The notes beneath the pieces were generated by a model. The model was not told where the DNA came from. It did not search any database and saw only the letters and a list, made by a program, of their open reading frames with translations. From Zarea fungicola (taxonomy: Eukaryota; Ascomycota; Sordariomycetes; Hypocreales; Cordycipitaceae), in contig FWCC01000372.1 in assembly GCA_900169235.1 (NCBI GenBank), forward strand, positions 34,107-98,106: a DNA stretch of 64,000 nt, in the 5' to 3' direction. Shown here piece after piece: positions 1 through 10,435 of the stretch (position 1 is the stretch's first letter; every line of letters starts with the position of its first letter). Position numbers and translations under genes: made by a program.

Positions 1-1008
1 AAAATCGCTGTTATCGACACTGGTGTAGATGCGAATGACGCAGCAGCTCTCTATGTCAGCGGCTATCATGACTTTGTGGATGAAGACCATAATTTTAAGC
101 GGGACAATACAGGTCACGGTACTACCTCTGTCAATCTGATATTTGAAATGTGCGAGACGGCCGAGGTGTACGCGTTGAGAGTGTTTGAGACGGATGAGGC
201 AGACGATAGGACTCGAGGGCTTGCTATTAAGGTCAGTGAACTATCACAATTTACACTAGTTGCGCTGATTAGTGGATTGTTTCCTTGTTGCTAGTTATCA
301 TTGATGTTACCCATTTCGTATCTATTATCAGCTACTATCCCTATCTGAGGCTGTTGTACCTGTCGCTAACCGTTGTAATAGGCCATTGAATGGTGTATCG
401 CGAAGGAAATGGACATAATATGTATGGCCTGTGGCTTCTACGATTTTGATCAAGAACTTTATATGAGGATTCACAAGGCATCCGGCAAGATGCTCATCTT
501 TGCAGCACCAACAAACGAGAGCAACGCGGGCGAAATTGTCTATCCTGCGCAACACGAGGCCGAGGTATTCAGTATGTTTTCTACTAACGGTTCCGTCACT
601 AGTTCGAAACATCTCAATCCAACGGCGTGTTCAGGGCAGCACCACTTTGCAATTCTAGGGGAAGACATTGTAACCCACAATGGAAATGTCGTATCCGGGA
701 CGTCTTTGGCCACAGCCAATGCTGCGGGTTTCGCGGGACAAATGTTGGAGTTCTCAAGGCACAATGACTGCAGGGACAAGATCAGTAATGCGTATCAAAT
801 GGCTTTAAAGCATGGCATGAAAAAAGTCCTTTTGGGCATGGCAGTCAGAGACGCCAATTTCTACTGCCTGAAGCCTTGGACGCTACTACCGAGCAATCTT
901 CGCACCCTAATTCCGTTTAAGAGCAATCGCTACCCGAGCGACGCTGAAATACGAGAGGCGCGAAAATATATCCGCAATTTTATTACACTACAATTAGAAG
1001 GTACTTGA
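1..1008 (+). CDS. Subtilisin-like (S8) serine peptidase domain protein, 5' truncated by window
   Basis: Two exons, <1..231 and 382..1008, with a phase-0 intron 232..381 (donor gtcagt, acceptor atag). The joined frame shows the three subtilisin catalytic blocks: DTGVD (Asp) in the first codons, TGHGT (His) near base 115, and SGTSLATANAAG (Ser) near 694-730. An oxyanion-type Asn lies in AAPTNES. The product hydrolyses peptide bonds. No signal peptide can be judged because the N-terminus lies outside the window. Fungal S8 domains of this short form often sit at the C-terminus of large multidomain intracellular proteins (family knowledge), so this may be only the peptidase part of a longer protein. 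Nothing in the visible part looks broken. Confidence 0.85.
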
Positions 1009-1320
1009 ACTGGTGGTATGACTGGGATATGTGTGATGGGAGGAGAGTGTATTGGCCGCTATGTAGGAGGTATTGAGATGACTATGGGAAGGTGTGCGGC
1101 ACGTGTCTGGCCTGTTTGGCGTCCACCACCCACCCGTGGTAGAAATTAGCCCGTGTCAGTCATGCTTGGTCCTTTGTTCCAAACACGGATGAGAAGCTTT
1201 GTACAAACTCTCCTTAACCGGCCACCGCAGCTGCTGTAGCTCTGTCGTCTCAGTTTTCTATCTTGCCAGTTGTGACTATCGCAGTTGTAACAATCCTGAC
1301 TATTGTAACTGATACGGCTG

Positions 1321-2249
1321 TCACAGCAAAGTAATAAATACTTCCTCCGTGCAGCCATTCAAAACCTTCACAACTCGTACATTGTCTTCTTCTAGCCCCT
1401 CATCTTTCAAAACAGCCGACACATTGACCGTGTCTGGATGCGACTGCAAAGTGGCTCCCTTGGTGAAGGTCTTCTGCGCAATGTCAGACGAAAACAGCGG
1501 CATTGACACCTCGGTCAAGCGTACCGCCCAAACGAAGTCATTCGAGAACTGGCCCGAGATGCCGACCTCAGTTTCACTGGTACGCCCGATATTGGCCCTA
1601 ACCTGTACCGCTCCCGTCACGTCCCTGTGTGTTTGTCAGCAAGAGGCTCGATCCAGTCACTGGTTCCGCTGGCGAATCCGCCGGTCAGACTTACACTTCG
1701 CCACCTATATTGGCACTGTTTATTGCACCATCTGTCCGGTTCCGCCTCGCCCCGCGTGCAACGATGAGTCCGCTGACCATGTACGCCTTCCAAAGCGGGA
1801 GCTTTCGCTTTTCCACCCACTCTGCCAGCGGTGACGGCGCCTTGAAACAATCCCTGAGGTAGTGCATGGTTGGCTGTACAATCTGCGTCTCCAGCCGGTT
1901 CGACCTCCCACACATCGCCCATCACACGCTTAAACACAGCCCCGGCCTCGGCGCCGACCATTACACCCGCAGCGGCCGCGACGGGTGCTGCAGCCTTGGC
2001 CCCCGCCTCCACGCCCTTGTCGCCTGTGTGGGAGAAGCGAAAGTCGACGGCGTTGGTCGTCCAGATCCTCATGCCTTTCGGAAACGGCGTGATGGCGTCG
2101 GGGTTAATGACATTGTCCAGCTCGCGGTGGCTGGGGATGAAGCTGCCGAGGAGGATAGGACCCTTGGCGGCGCCAAAGGCCTTGCCTGGGTGTGTGTATT
2201 CCGGGGCTGGGTAGTGCGTCTGGCGCAACACAAACCAGCATTTATTCAT
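1321..2249 (-). pseudogene. Conserved fungal protein of unknown function, one frameshift
   Basis: The start is at 2249 (MNKCWFVLRQTHYPAPEY). Exons are 2249..1695 and 1624..1321, with a 70-nt intron 1625..1694 (gtaagt, branch gctgac, cacag). The N-terminal half runs through an Ala/Gly-rich stretch to GDVWEVE. The match then jumps frame at about 1893-1900 and continues as RLETQIVQPTMHYLRDC, then GLIVARGA, then after the intron DVTGAVQVRANIG and NDFVWAVRLTEVS. Removing one base gives 285 codons with correct intron phase, so a +1 insertion is likely. I recognise the block order (LRQTHYP, IIQPTRxY, FVWAVRL) as a widespread ascomycete family without a known role. It may be a real pseudogene or a sequencing error; the rest of the frame is open. 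Confidence 0.65.
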
Positions 2250-3142
2250 GGTCGGTAACTTCTCTTAGCCCAAGGAAATATTCTTCTTGGGAGCATGAAG
2301 GTGTAAATGGTGCATGTTGACGGGATGCGGGGTTATGCAAGGCTCAGCCGAAGATGCAGCGCTGTCCTCTATACACCGTTTCATAATACCGCCCTCTACA
2401 TTTTTATCCTGAGTTCCTTTACTATTATGTCCTAATTTTAAAATGTTTCTATACATGTATATTTATATCGGCCATTAGACTAGTTGTACTTTAGTAGCCC
2501 TAGCTACACTACATAGTTTTAATATACACTTCTAAACGAACAATATAAATTCTTTACTAGTTCATTAGCTTACTCGTAGCAACTATGGAAAACTAAATGA
2601 ATTTCATGCAGACGGACAATCTTTGCTCTCAACCATGACTGGTCGATACATCGGTAGTGATATCACGACTTTTCTTTATGGCAGCGGGGTAGCTGATAAA
2701 TTTAAGCTGTTTATTATTATCATTCTCATTAGTATTAACGGCCGGACATTGGCCAGTGTACGCAAAAGCTGTAAAAACTGCTGTTGCATATTAGGCATTG
2801 TGCGCAAAAACTGCAAAAACTAGTGTTGTGTATTAGGCACAGTAGGCAACTGCTGCAGCAACCCCAGCCTCACATTAGGCACGGTAGGCAGAAGTGGCAA
2901 ATGCGAAAAGAGAAAAAAACCACTTGGCATAGAATTCAATTTAAAAAATCGCCAAGTATATATAATATTTGAATCCAGGGTCAAGGTTGTAGAGAATGTA
3001 TGCATAAGTGCTGTTGTCCATGAGTGAGTCATCCACCCTTGCGCGCAACGGATTCACTGCGTATTTAAATAATTGAAAATTTCCCGCATCTCGTTCGGAA
3101 CTTTGACACCAACCAGACTACAACCGTGCCCAAGCATATACC
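2250..3142. other. Intergenic, no gene seen
   Basis: AT-rich spacer between two genes. No ORF with recognisable composition was found. It contains the 42-bp tandem repeat listed separately. Confidence 0.6.
2757..2906. repeat. Degenerate 42-bp tandem repeat, about 3.5 copies
   Basis: Units begin at 2757, 2799, 2841 and 2883 (partial). Each full unit is exactly 42 bases and ends in attaggca(t/c). Units 1 and 2 also share cgcaaaa.ctg.aaaaact. The later copies are more diverged. The period is a multiple of 3, but the array carries stops in the plus frame, so coding is not supported. Confidence 0.7.
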
Positions 3143-3904
3143 ATGGACCGTCTTCCAACCGAACATCGATACTCGGAAGTGATGTGGAATTGCCCACTAT
3201 CAGAGGCCTGCGCCGAGGACCTTCTCAGCCGCCTTGAGCTCAGTCCAGACACCGACCTCGTCGACATCGGCTGCGGCTGGGGCGAGCTCCTTCTCCGCGC
3301 ATCCGAAAAATACGGCACACGGGCCAGGGGCATCGATGTTGACGTGGGCCACATTGAGCGCGGCAGAACAAACGCCAGCGATCGGAACCTCGACGTGGAA
3401 TTCATCCAGAAGCCAGCCGACCAGTGGTGCCGCGTTGATCGAGAACACGAGTACCAGCTTCAACGGCGTGGCGTGGAAGAGCCGCGGGAGGAACGCGCAA
3501 TCTGCATCGGTGCCTCCCACATCTTTGGTGGCACGAGGGAAATGCTCTTTGAGCTGTCAGGCGTCGTCCCGAAAGGGATGGTGCTCGTGGGCGACATGTG
3601 CTGGGAGAGGCCGCCGTCGCCGGCCTGCCGGGACCTGTTTGGCGATGACATCCTGTCACTCCGCGATTTTGCCGCTAGCTGCGGACAGATGGGATGGGAC
3701 ATTATGCATCTGGTGACGGCGACGCAGCAGGACTGGGATACCTTTGAGTCGGGCCTTTGGGCGGGACCAAGACGGTGGCTACGGGAGAGTCCAGACAATA
3801 GTATTGTAGAGGCCGTGGAACATGATCTAAAAATCAAGGAGGAAAATTACTTTAATGTTTATCGGGGCCAGTTGAGCTTTGTTTATGCTATTCTTGAAAA
3901 ATAA
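3143..3904 (+). CDS. Class I SAM-dependent methyltransferase
   Basis: An intronless ORF of 253 aa. SAM-binding motif I is LVDIGCGWGELL (about residues 38-49), followed by an acidic post-motif GIDVDVGHIERG (about 62-73) as in Rossmann-fold class I methyltransferases. The C-terminal half contains GASHIFGGTREML and ends YRGQLSFVYAILEK. The enzyme should transfer a methyl group from SAM to a small molecule; the substrate cannot be read. The ATG at 3143 is used because it is the first in frame and gives a family-typical N-terminus (MWNCPLSEA). The neighbour at 4074 is convergent, so there is no shared promoter. A charged stretch at about residues 95-112 looks slightly expanded. Confidence 0.8.
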   Translation: MDRLPTEHRYSEVMWNCPLSEACAEDLLSRLELSPDTDLVDIGCGWGELLLRASEKYGTRARGIDVDVGHIERGRTNASDRNLDVEFIQKPADQWCRVDREHEYQLQRRGVEEPREERAICIGASHIFGGTREMLFELSGVVPKGMVLVGDMCWERPPSPACRDLFGDDILSLRDFAASCGQMGWDIMHLVTATQQDWDTFESGLWAGPRRWLRESPDNSIVEAVEHDLKIKEENYFNVYRGQLSFVYAILEK

Positions 3905-4073
3905 GTACCAATATTTTCGTGATCGCTGGAAAGTCGTCACTCAGGAATAGAAACTCCATAGTCCAGTTCATCAAGACACATTCAATTGTCACAGCCATTA
4001 TTATAGAAACTATTTGCACGCTAAACGACCAACAGAACAACAAAGGCAACCTAAAACAAGACGGGCTATATGC

Positions 4074-5192
4074 TTAAAACTTCTTACTCAAATTGGCATA
4101 TATATTGCGGAGCGGATTCTGCAGCCACAAAGGCCACGCACGAAGGCTCGAGATGGCCGACAGTCTCTCAGGCAACATGAGCTGCGCGCCCTTGCACGCA
4201 AAAATCTGATCCGTGACCGCCCTCGCCACGTCGTCGCTGTCGAGCAGATGGATACCGCTGTCACCCAGCATCTCGGTGTATTTGCCAATCAGCGGCGTGG
4301 TCACAAAGTTGGGGTGGACAATGGACGTGAGCACGCCGTGCGCGCCGTGTATGCCGCGCAGGTCCGCGCCGAGCGCCTCGTGGAACGCCAGGGCCGACAC
4401 CTTGGTGCACGAGTAGTCGGCCGCCTTGGCGAGGCTGATAAAGGCCGCCATGCTCGACATGGTCACGACGTGGCCCTTGTCGCGCGCAATCATGTGCGGC
4501 ACAAACGCCTGCGCCGTGTACCAGTGCGCCATGGTGTTGATCTGAAACACCTTGTTCAGCGTCGCGGGCGGCATCGCCAGGATGCTCGTGGGCACAAAGA
4601 TGCCCGCGTTGTTGACGAGGATGGACGGGCAGCCGAGCTCCGCGCGCACGGCGTCGGCGGCCTTGTTCACCGACTCGGGTGAGGCGACGTCGCAGTGGAA
4701 GTAGCTGATGCGCTTGTCATGGTCACCACTGCCAAGATTCTCGGGGAGAGGCTGGATGTCGAGGACGGCGACGCGGACGCCCCGGGCGGCGAGCTGCTCG
4801 ACAATGTGCAGGCCGATGCCGCTGCTTCCACCAGTGACGACGGCGATTTCACGCGGCCAATCCCAGCCTACGGCTTTAGTGAGCCGCCACGAATTAGACG
4901 CGGCCGAGTTGGCGATTGCGCTGACGACTTTGACGGCGCCGTAGCCAAAGACGAGCTTGAGCGCGAGGCCAACGGTGCGAGGGTCAAGATGGCCGAGGAA
5001 GGAGAGCCGCTGGAGGAGAATTGCCTGCGCGCTCGGACTGGCAGCTTGGAACGCAACGAGAGCAGCACCAGAGACGGCTGGGTGAAAGAGTAGGCCCGTA
5101 ATGTATTCCACAGCCAGCAGAGGAGCCGAGTCCGCGATGCGTAGAATGTTTGACATGCTGCACGATGCTCTGGTTGGGACGGACAGGGACAA
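4074..5192 (-). CDS. Short-chain dehydrogenase/reductase, SDR16C-like (RDH/DHRS type)
   Basis: A single exon of 372 aa. An N-terminal hydrophobic region (about residues 25-95) precedes the Rossmann domain. This fits a membrane-anchored SDR of the retinol-dehydrogenase type. The cofactor motif is TGGSSGIG (about 120-127), with DVAS, the NNAG motif, the catalytic Ser in VVTMSSMAAF and the catalytic YSCTK. The acidic residue at the end of beta-2 (AVLDIQP) suggests NAD preference. It would oxidise or reduce an alcohol/ketone on a lipophilic substrate. The first ATG (5192) is taken; an internal ATG at residue 13 (MSNILRI) is an alternative. It is divergent from the Zn2Cys6 gene starting at 6260. 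Confidence 0.85.
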   Translation of the reverse strand: MSLSVPTRASCSMSNILRIADSAPLLAVEYITGLLFHPAVSGAALVAFQAASPSAQAILLQRLSFLGHLDPRTVGLALKLVFGYGAVKVVSAIANSAASNSWRLTKAVGWDWPREIAVVTGGSSGIGLHIVEQLAARGVRVAVLDIQPLPENLGSGDHDKRISYFHCDVASPESVNKAADAVRAELGCPSILVNNAGIFVPTSILAMPPATLNKVFQINTMAHWYTAQAFVPHMIARDKGHVVTMSSMAAFISLAKAADYSCTKVSALAFHEALGADLRGIHGAHGVLTSIVHPNFVTTPLIGKYTEMLGDSGIHLLDSDDVARAVTDQIFACKGAQLMLPERLSAISSLRAWPLWLQNPLRNIYANLSKKF

Positions 5193-6259
5193 CAGGAGCG
5201 AGGTATGAAAATTAAAAGAAGAGCGGTAGCGAGGAATGAGAACGTAGGTGGAACGATTTCTGTATATTTATAGACTCCCATACATGCTCAGCTGGCGTCG
5301 TTCGATATCAGCTCTTCCTGCCTGTGCGGCGTCGCATCAGGCTAGCTGAGTCGGCCATGGGCCGAGCGCTGTAGCGCCAGTCCAGATGTAACTGACAAAT
5401 TACAAGGCAGCATGTCTAGAAATCACCTTGAGACCCCTTTTCCTGTCTGGAGGTGGGTTGGACGACCCAAATCATCCACATAGAGACGGAATACACCCGG
5501 CTTCATTTTCGTCCAGATCGGCATACTTAGTAAGTCGGGGGCGACTGTGCGGAGCAGTCAAATGAACCCTTGCCATTTGCTCAACAAGTGTTGCCAGTTG
5601 AGATGGGACTATCCACCTTTGTGGAATAGTGACTGGATTCTCCTCTTTCTGTGGTACGCTATGTGGAAACTGTTTTTCTTTGTTGCTCCGCCTGCGAGAA
5701 TGCCTGCCGGCGGGCTGACGAGTTGAACGATGCCGAACGTCCAAGTTGATGGTTCCGTGTCTCACTACTAGAGCCCGCAACGGAAGCTATAGACCAGCCG
5801 CCCGCCCCAAAACGTTAGCCAACTAGTTTGCTAGCGGAAGTTTCCGTGCGCAGTTGCGATTCATTTGCGAATAATTAGCTGAGCAATGGTCGGTGTAGAA
5901 TAGACTTATGCATAATTTGAAGGCATCTACACCCCTTGCACCATGTGTAATCCAAAGCGCCCCCAAACTGTCCTCATTGCGTTTATTTTCCTCAATCATG
6001 TAGTCGAATTATTGAATGCAACCGAGCCATATCGCTCGTTCTATTAATGTTCCTCTTTTGGCTTTAACTCTCGAAGGTCTAGCGGGATGTGGAGTCTTTC
6101 ATATGCTACGCCGCGCGCGCACCAGTTTGCCTCTCAGCCTTGTTGCCGCGGGCTGACTGGACGAGATCCAAAACTCACTGCAATCAAGATCTCTCCTTTC
6201 TCTGTGCCCCATAACCTTTTTTGCACCCACCTTCTCTGATCGCTTTCTGGCTGCCTCCA
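5193..6259. other. Divergent intergenic region, no gene seen
   Basis: About 1.07 kb between the start of a minus-strand SDR and the start of a plus-strand Zn2Cys6 regulator, so it should hold both promoters. No recognisable ORF, RNA gene or repeat was seen. Confidence 0.55.
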
Positions 6260-8230
6260 ATGACGCACGTCAAGGCCGGTCAGCGACGCCGGGTCAAGGC
6301 TCCCAAGGTCCGCACGGGGTGCCGAACCTGCAAGTGAGTTGCGAACTGTGCCGCCGGCCACGAGTGAGCCGATCTCTCACGGTTTGGCGGCCCCCCTCTG
6401 ACCGCCGGGTCTGGCCAAGTGTTTGGCCCCCAGAGTCTTGACGCTAACGAGATTGCTTCCCAGAAGTAAGAAGCGTTGCCTAGATGTTTATTTCAGTTCC
6501 CATACCAAATTTTCCATCTATAAAAGTGGTGTAAGGATACGCTGACAGGGGCCCTAGTAAGACGAGTCAAGTGCGACGAAGGCCGTCCAGCCTGCAACCG
6601 ATGTGCGTCAACGCCAGCTGGATTAGATCCACACCCTTACGAGAAAAGGGGAAGAATGATGGCCATGATTAAACTGACACGAATCTAGGTACATCGACGG
6701 GCCGCAAATGCGACGGGTACGCCCCCATCGTAACTGTAGCGCCCTCACCGCCCGCCGGTCTCTCCCACGTCAAGCACTCCGGTCCAGAGTGGCGCTCTTT
6801 TCAATACTTTCACGAAAAGACTATTAAACAACTATCCACATTCTTCCCTGATGACTTTTGGAGTTCCTATGTGCTCAAGATTGCCAACACCGAGACGAGC
6901 ATCTGGCACTCCCTCATCGCGCTGTCGTCCTACCATGAGCTCTTCTCGCAACAGAGCATGCCGCGACAACGAGTAGAAAACTACTTTGCGCTCAACCAAT
7001 ACAACGCCTCCATTCAGCAAGTACTAAACATTGATAAGTCATCACATAGTGCACACATACAGCTGGCTTCGTGCATTCTCTTCATCTGCGTCGAGGTGGG
7101 TCGCTCTCTGTCCATCATCGACTTCAGTAACTGATATGCCATCATAGACACTACGTGGCCAGATACTTCCGGTCGTGAGATTGGTTACGCTAGGGTATGG
7201 TATATTACAAGCCGAAGATGCATTGGACAAAAGCCTGCGTCCACCATCCGACGCATCCGACCGGCGAAAGCTGTTTGCCCTTGCGCGCGGATTCCTGAGC
7301 CAGGTCGTCTGCCAAATATACGTGGTAAGGCAACTGTCCCAACCCTTGGCCGCGATTCTCTATCAAACTGACTTGACGGGCCAGCTTATAAATACCATTG
7401 ACCCCGGCATCAATGCCATTGTCGCCAACATTATCGAAAGCGGCCATGGCCCCGGGCCTCGTGGCTACCGCTTCAACACTGCCACTGACGCTCACCATGT
7501 CCTAAACAGCATCCGCCTACAGTTTGACCGCTATGAGGAGGGCGCCATAGAAACTGCCAGGTCCAACCTCGCCGCGTGGACCCTCGCATTCGGCGCCCTA
7601 AAACGCGCTACGCCGAAGCACCTCCTCTCGGCCACCGAGCGCCGCGCCTTTGCGCTGCTGGAGCTCCGCCGGCTTTATTTCGATGCGGAAATCAGCGTCA
7701 ACATTGTCCGCGGGCCTGTGGACCCGATGCTTTGGGATGCGCACCGCGACTACTTTCTCAAGATGCTGGCGCTCGCGGAGATTGCCATGGACGTTGACGA
7801 CCGGGAGGGCGACAGCGCCAGCCCCAGCAGCGGCAGCGGCAGCGGAAGCGAGGCTGATAGGGCGAGTGCGGCGGTCGAGCGAGACAGGAAAAAGAGTCCC
7901 TGGTTCTGCATGAGCTCCGGTGCCGTAGTCGTCGTGTACGGCATCGTCCAGAAATGCCGTGATGCGGATATCCGGCAACGGGCGCTGCAGCTGCTCGCGT
8001 CGCAGAACCGCCAGGAGGGTATTTGGAGCAGTCGCATGGTGCTCGGCGCCGTTTTGCGCTTGGTTGCCATTGAGGAGTACGGTCTTGATAATCCTAGGAC
8101 CTGTGCTGATATCCCGCCCGAGAACAGGGTCCGGACGATCCGGGTCGTCAAGAAGACGCCCGACGACTACACGGTCGGATATGCCCTCCAGACGGGGTGG
8201 ATCTGGGAAGATGCTAATGCCTTTTTATAA
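6260..8230 (+). CDS. Zn2Cys6 (fungal C6) transcription factor, five exons including an apparent 2-nt microexon
   Basis: Proposed exons: 6260..6333, 6464..6465, 6558..6602, 6689..7095, 7148..8230 (536 aa). The joined N-terminus gives CRTCKIRRVKC-DEGRPAC-NRC-TSTGRKC, a perfect Cx2Cx6Cx6Cx2Cx6C binuclear zinc cluster preceded by basic residues. The cluster exists only if two bases (aa, 6464-6465) are included between intron 1 (gtgagt, gctaac, ccag) and intron 2 (gtaaga, gctgac, ctag). The other introns are 6603..6688 (86 nt) and 7096..7147 (52 nt). The remainder has helices typical of the fungal-specific TF domain (FFPDDFWSSYVLKIA, SIWHSLIALSSYHEL). It is probably nuclear and regulates neighbouring or unrelated genes. 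A Ser/Gly-rich linker lies at 7806-7860. The downstream neighbour is an amino-acid permease. Confidence 0.8.
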
Positions 8231-8431
8231 TGAGTGGCACGCTTACAAAAACGAAGCCCGTGAACATATATATGTACATAGCCGATGGACCTTGGAGAGA
8301 TTATTCGAGCGACCAACTGGCAGCCATGGTAAAGCAAGAATAAAAATTGCATATTTATCGCAAAAACGCGCATATCAAACATGGGTATAAACTAATATAA
8401 AAATCGTATCCTACATTCCATCATTGCCTAT

Positions 8432-10435
8432 TCAGCATATTGCCTTGTAAAAGTATTTCCAACGCGGCCAATTCTCTCGCTCCTCCTTCTCCTGCGCCTT
8501 GAGTATCGGCAGGTTGAACTCGCGCCGGCCCGTATCCACGTCCATGTCGTGAATCTTGACATAGCGCGTCTTGAAATAAAGCTTATGGCCCAGGTAAAAG
8601 ACTAGCACCACCGGCGCGCCCATCCACTTGAGGAAGAAGTTTTGCGCCACCTCCCGCGACGTCATATGCGCCGAATTGATGGGGAAGGCCCCGACCCAGA
8701 ACTGCGTCGCGATGACGAGGCAGTTGAGCAGCAGGCCGACGTACGAGCCCGCGACGCCGACGCTCGACTGGAAGGGCAGCTCGCTGAGCGTGTGGCCGCT
8801 CGCCGCCCACGCGCGGCGGAAGCGGATGTGGCAGAGGCAGATGGACCCCCACGTGAAGATGGACGAGAGGCCCGACGCCGTCGACAGCCACTCAAAGACA
8901 ATCTTTTGCTGCCGGAGGTCCGCCAGGTACGCCAGGAGGCCCACGACCGCGGCCATGGAGATGGCCACGAGCGGGCGGCCCTTGCGGTCCACGTAGCCGA
9001 ATATGCGCGGGGCCTGGCGCAGGTTGGCGAGCGCGGCCAGCGTGCGCGTCGACCCGAAGACGGCCGAGTTGCCCACGGAGAGGATGGCGACGAGGATGAC
9101 GCCGTTCATGACGGAAGGCAGGATCTGGATTCCCGCGTCCTCAATGGCAATGACAAAGGGCGACGCGTTGGCGTCGACCTGGTTCGAGCCCCCGTAGAGG
9201 CGCGGGTTGTTATAGGGGACCAGCAGGCCGACGAGCGTCAGCGCGACGACGTAGAAGAGCGTGATGCGCCAAAATACCTGCTTGATGGCCGTGGGGATGG
9301 ATTTTCGGGGCGACTCCGTCTCGGCCGCGGCAAGGCCCAGCAGCTCAGTGCCGGCAAAGGCAAAGGCGGCCGTGGTAAAGACGCTGCAGATGCCCTTGAA
9401 GCCGTTGTGGAAGGCGCCCGGGTCTTGCCAGTATTTTCCGCCAATGTATCCCCCGTCTGGCGTGCCTCCGCAGTTGAGCACGATCGCCAGTAATCTGGGA
9501 GGAATTAGCAACCTCCATTGTAGATGGGAGTGTTGAGACGTACATGAAGCCAATAACGGCAATAACTTTGAGCATGGAAAAGACGTATTCTGCTTCTCCG
9601 TACCCCTTGACTCCAAACATGTTGATGGCCAAGATGAAGATGAGGAAAAGGGTGACAAAGATGCTTCTCGCTATGGAGTCGTTCCAGTACTGAATCGTGA
9701 GCGACGCAGCAATCACTTCTAGTGGCAGAACAGATAGCCACTGTATGGCGTAGCTGAAGAGGAGACTCTTGTTAGTAAAAAAACAGAAAACAACAGGTCT
9801 GTAGTTATAAGAGGGCACGCGACATACTTCCAGCCCATGGCGAAGCCCCACGACGGATCTAAGAATCGCGTAGACCAAGTAGAAAAAGAACCTGCAATTG
9901 GAAACACGACGGCAAGCTCGCCGAGCGCTTGGCATGTACAGTAGAGCATAATTCCCACTGTCGAAAATGCCAAGAGAAGCGATGCAGGTCCTCCGTCGGC
10001 TAGCGCCTTGCCACTAGACACGAATAATCCAGCGCCTGGGACAACTGCGTTAGCTAGGCTTGTCCGTTGACACCAAAAGACCAAAACACGTATAAAGATA
10101 CACATACCAACTGATCCTCCAATTGCAATCATTTGAAGATGCCTGCCCTTCAAGCGGCGCATCAAGCCACCAGTCTGGGCGGTGTCGGCGGTGGCCCGTC
10201 GCAGGTCATAGTAGGGTCCGACATTCGAGCGCACCTCTGGGTCGATATGATCTCTGGAGTAAAACTCGGACCTGGGATCTCGCCTGAACCCCTCAAAAAA
10301 GCGCTGTATGCGCGCGGGCGACTCGTCGTCGTCGAGATATCCGGGGTGCATTGTGTAGCCGTCGCTGCGGCCACTGGACGAGAGCACTTTAGTGGCATGA
10401 CCGCCTAGGGGGTCTTTGCCCCAGTCTCCATCCAT
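8432..10435 (-). CDS. Amino-acid permease (APC/YAT family), four exons
   Basis: Exons on the minus strand: 10435..10108, 10035..9828, 9753..9544, 9494..8432 (602 aa). Introns of 72, 74 and 49 nt all have canonical ends and join in frame. A cytosolic N-terminal tail of about 95 residues is followed by RRLKGRHLQMIAIGGSVGAG, the hallmark first helix of fungal amino-acid permeases, and then by about 12 hydrophobic segments. These include VINCGG-type (IVLNCGGTPDGGYIGG), FAGTELLGLAAAE and the C-terminal NWPRWKYFY. It is a plasma-membrane proton symporter for amino acids (family knowledge); specificity is unknown. The order of blocks matches full-length GAP1/AGP-like proteins and nothing is missing. 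Confidence 0.9.

Noticed and set aside
6464..6557. Exon extension from 6464 (K-S-K-K-R-C-L) as an alternative zinc-cluster segment
   Set aside because: Gives CKSKKRC with wrong Cys spacing and fails to join the following RRVKCDEGRPAC in frame.
8642..9493. 283-codon plus-strand ORF opposite the permease
   Set aside because: Composition is Arg/Ala/Asp-rich nonsense and it is antisense to a clear permease exon; it is a shadow frame.
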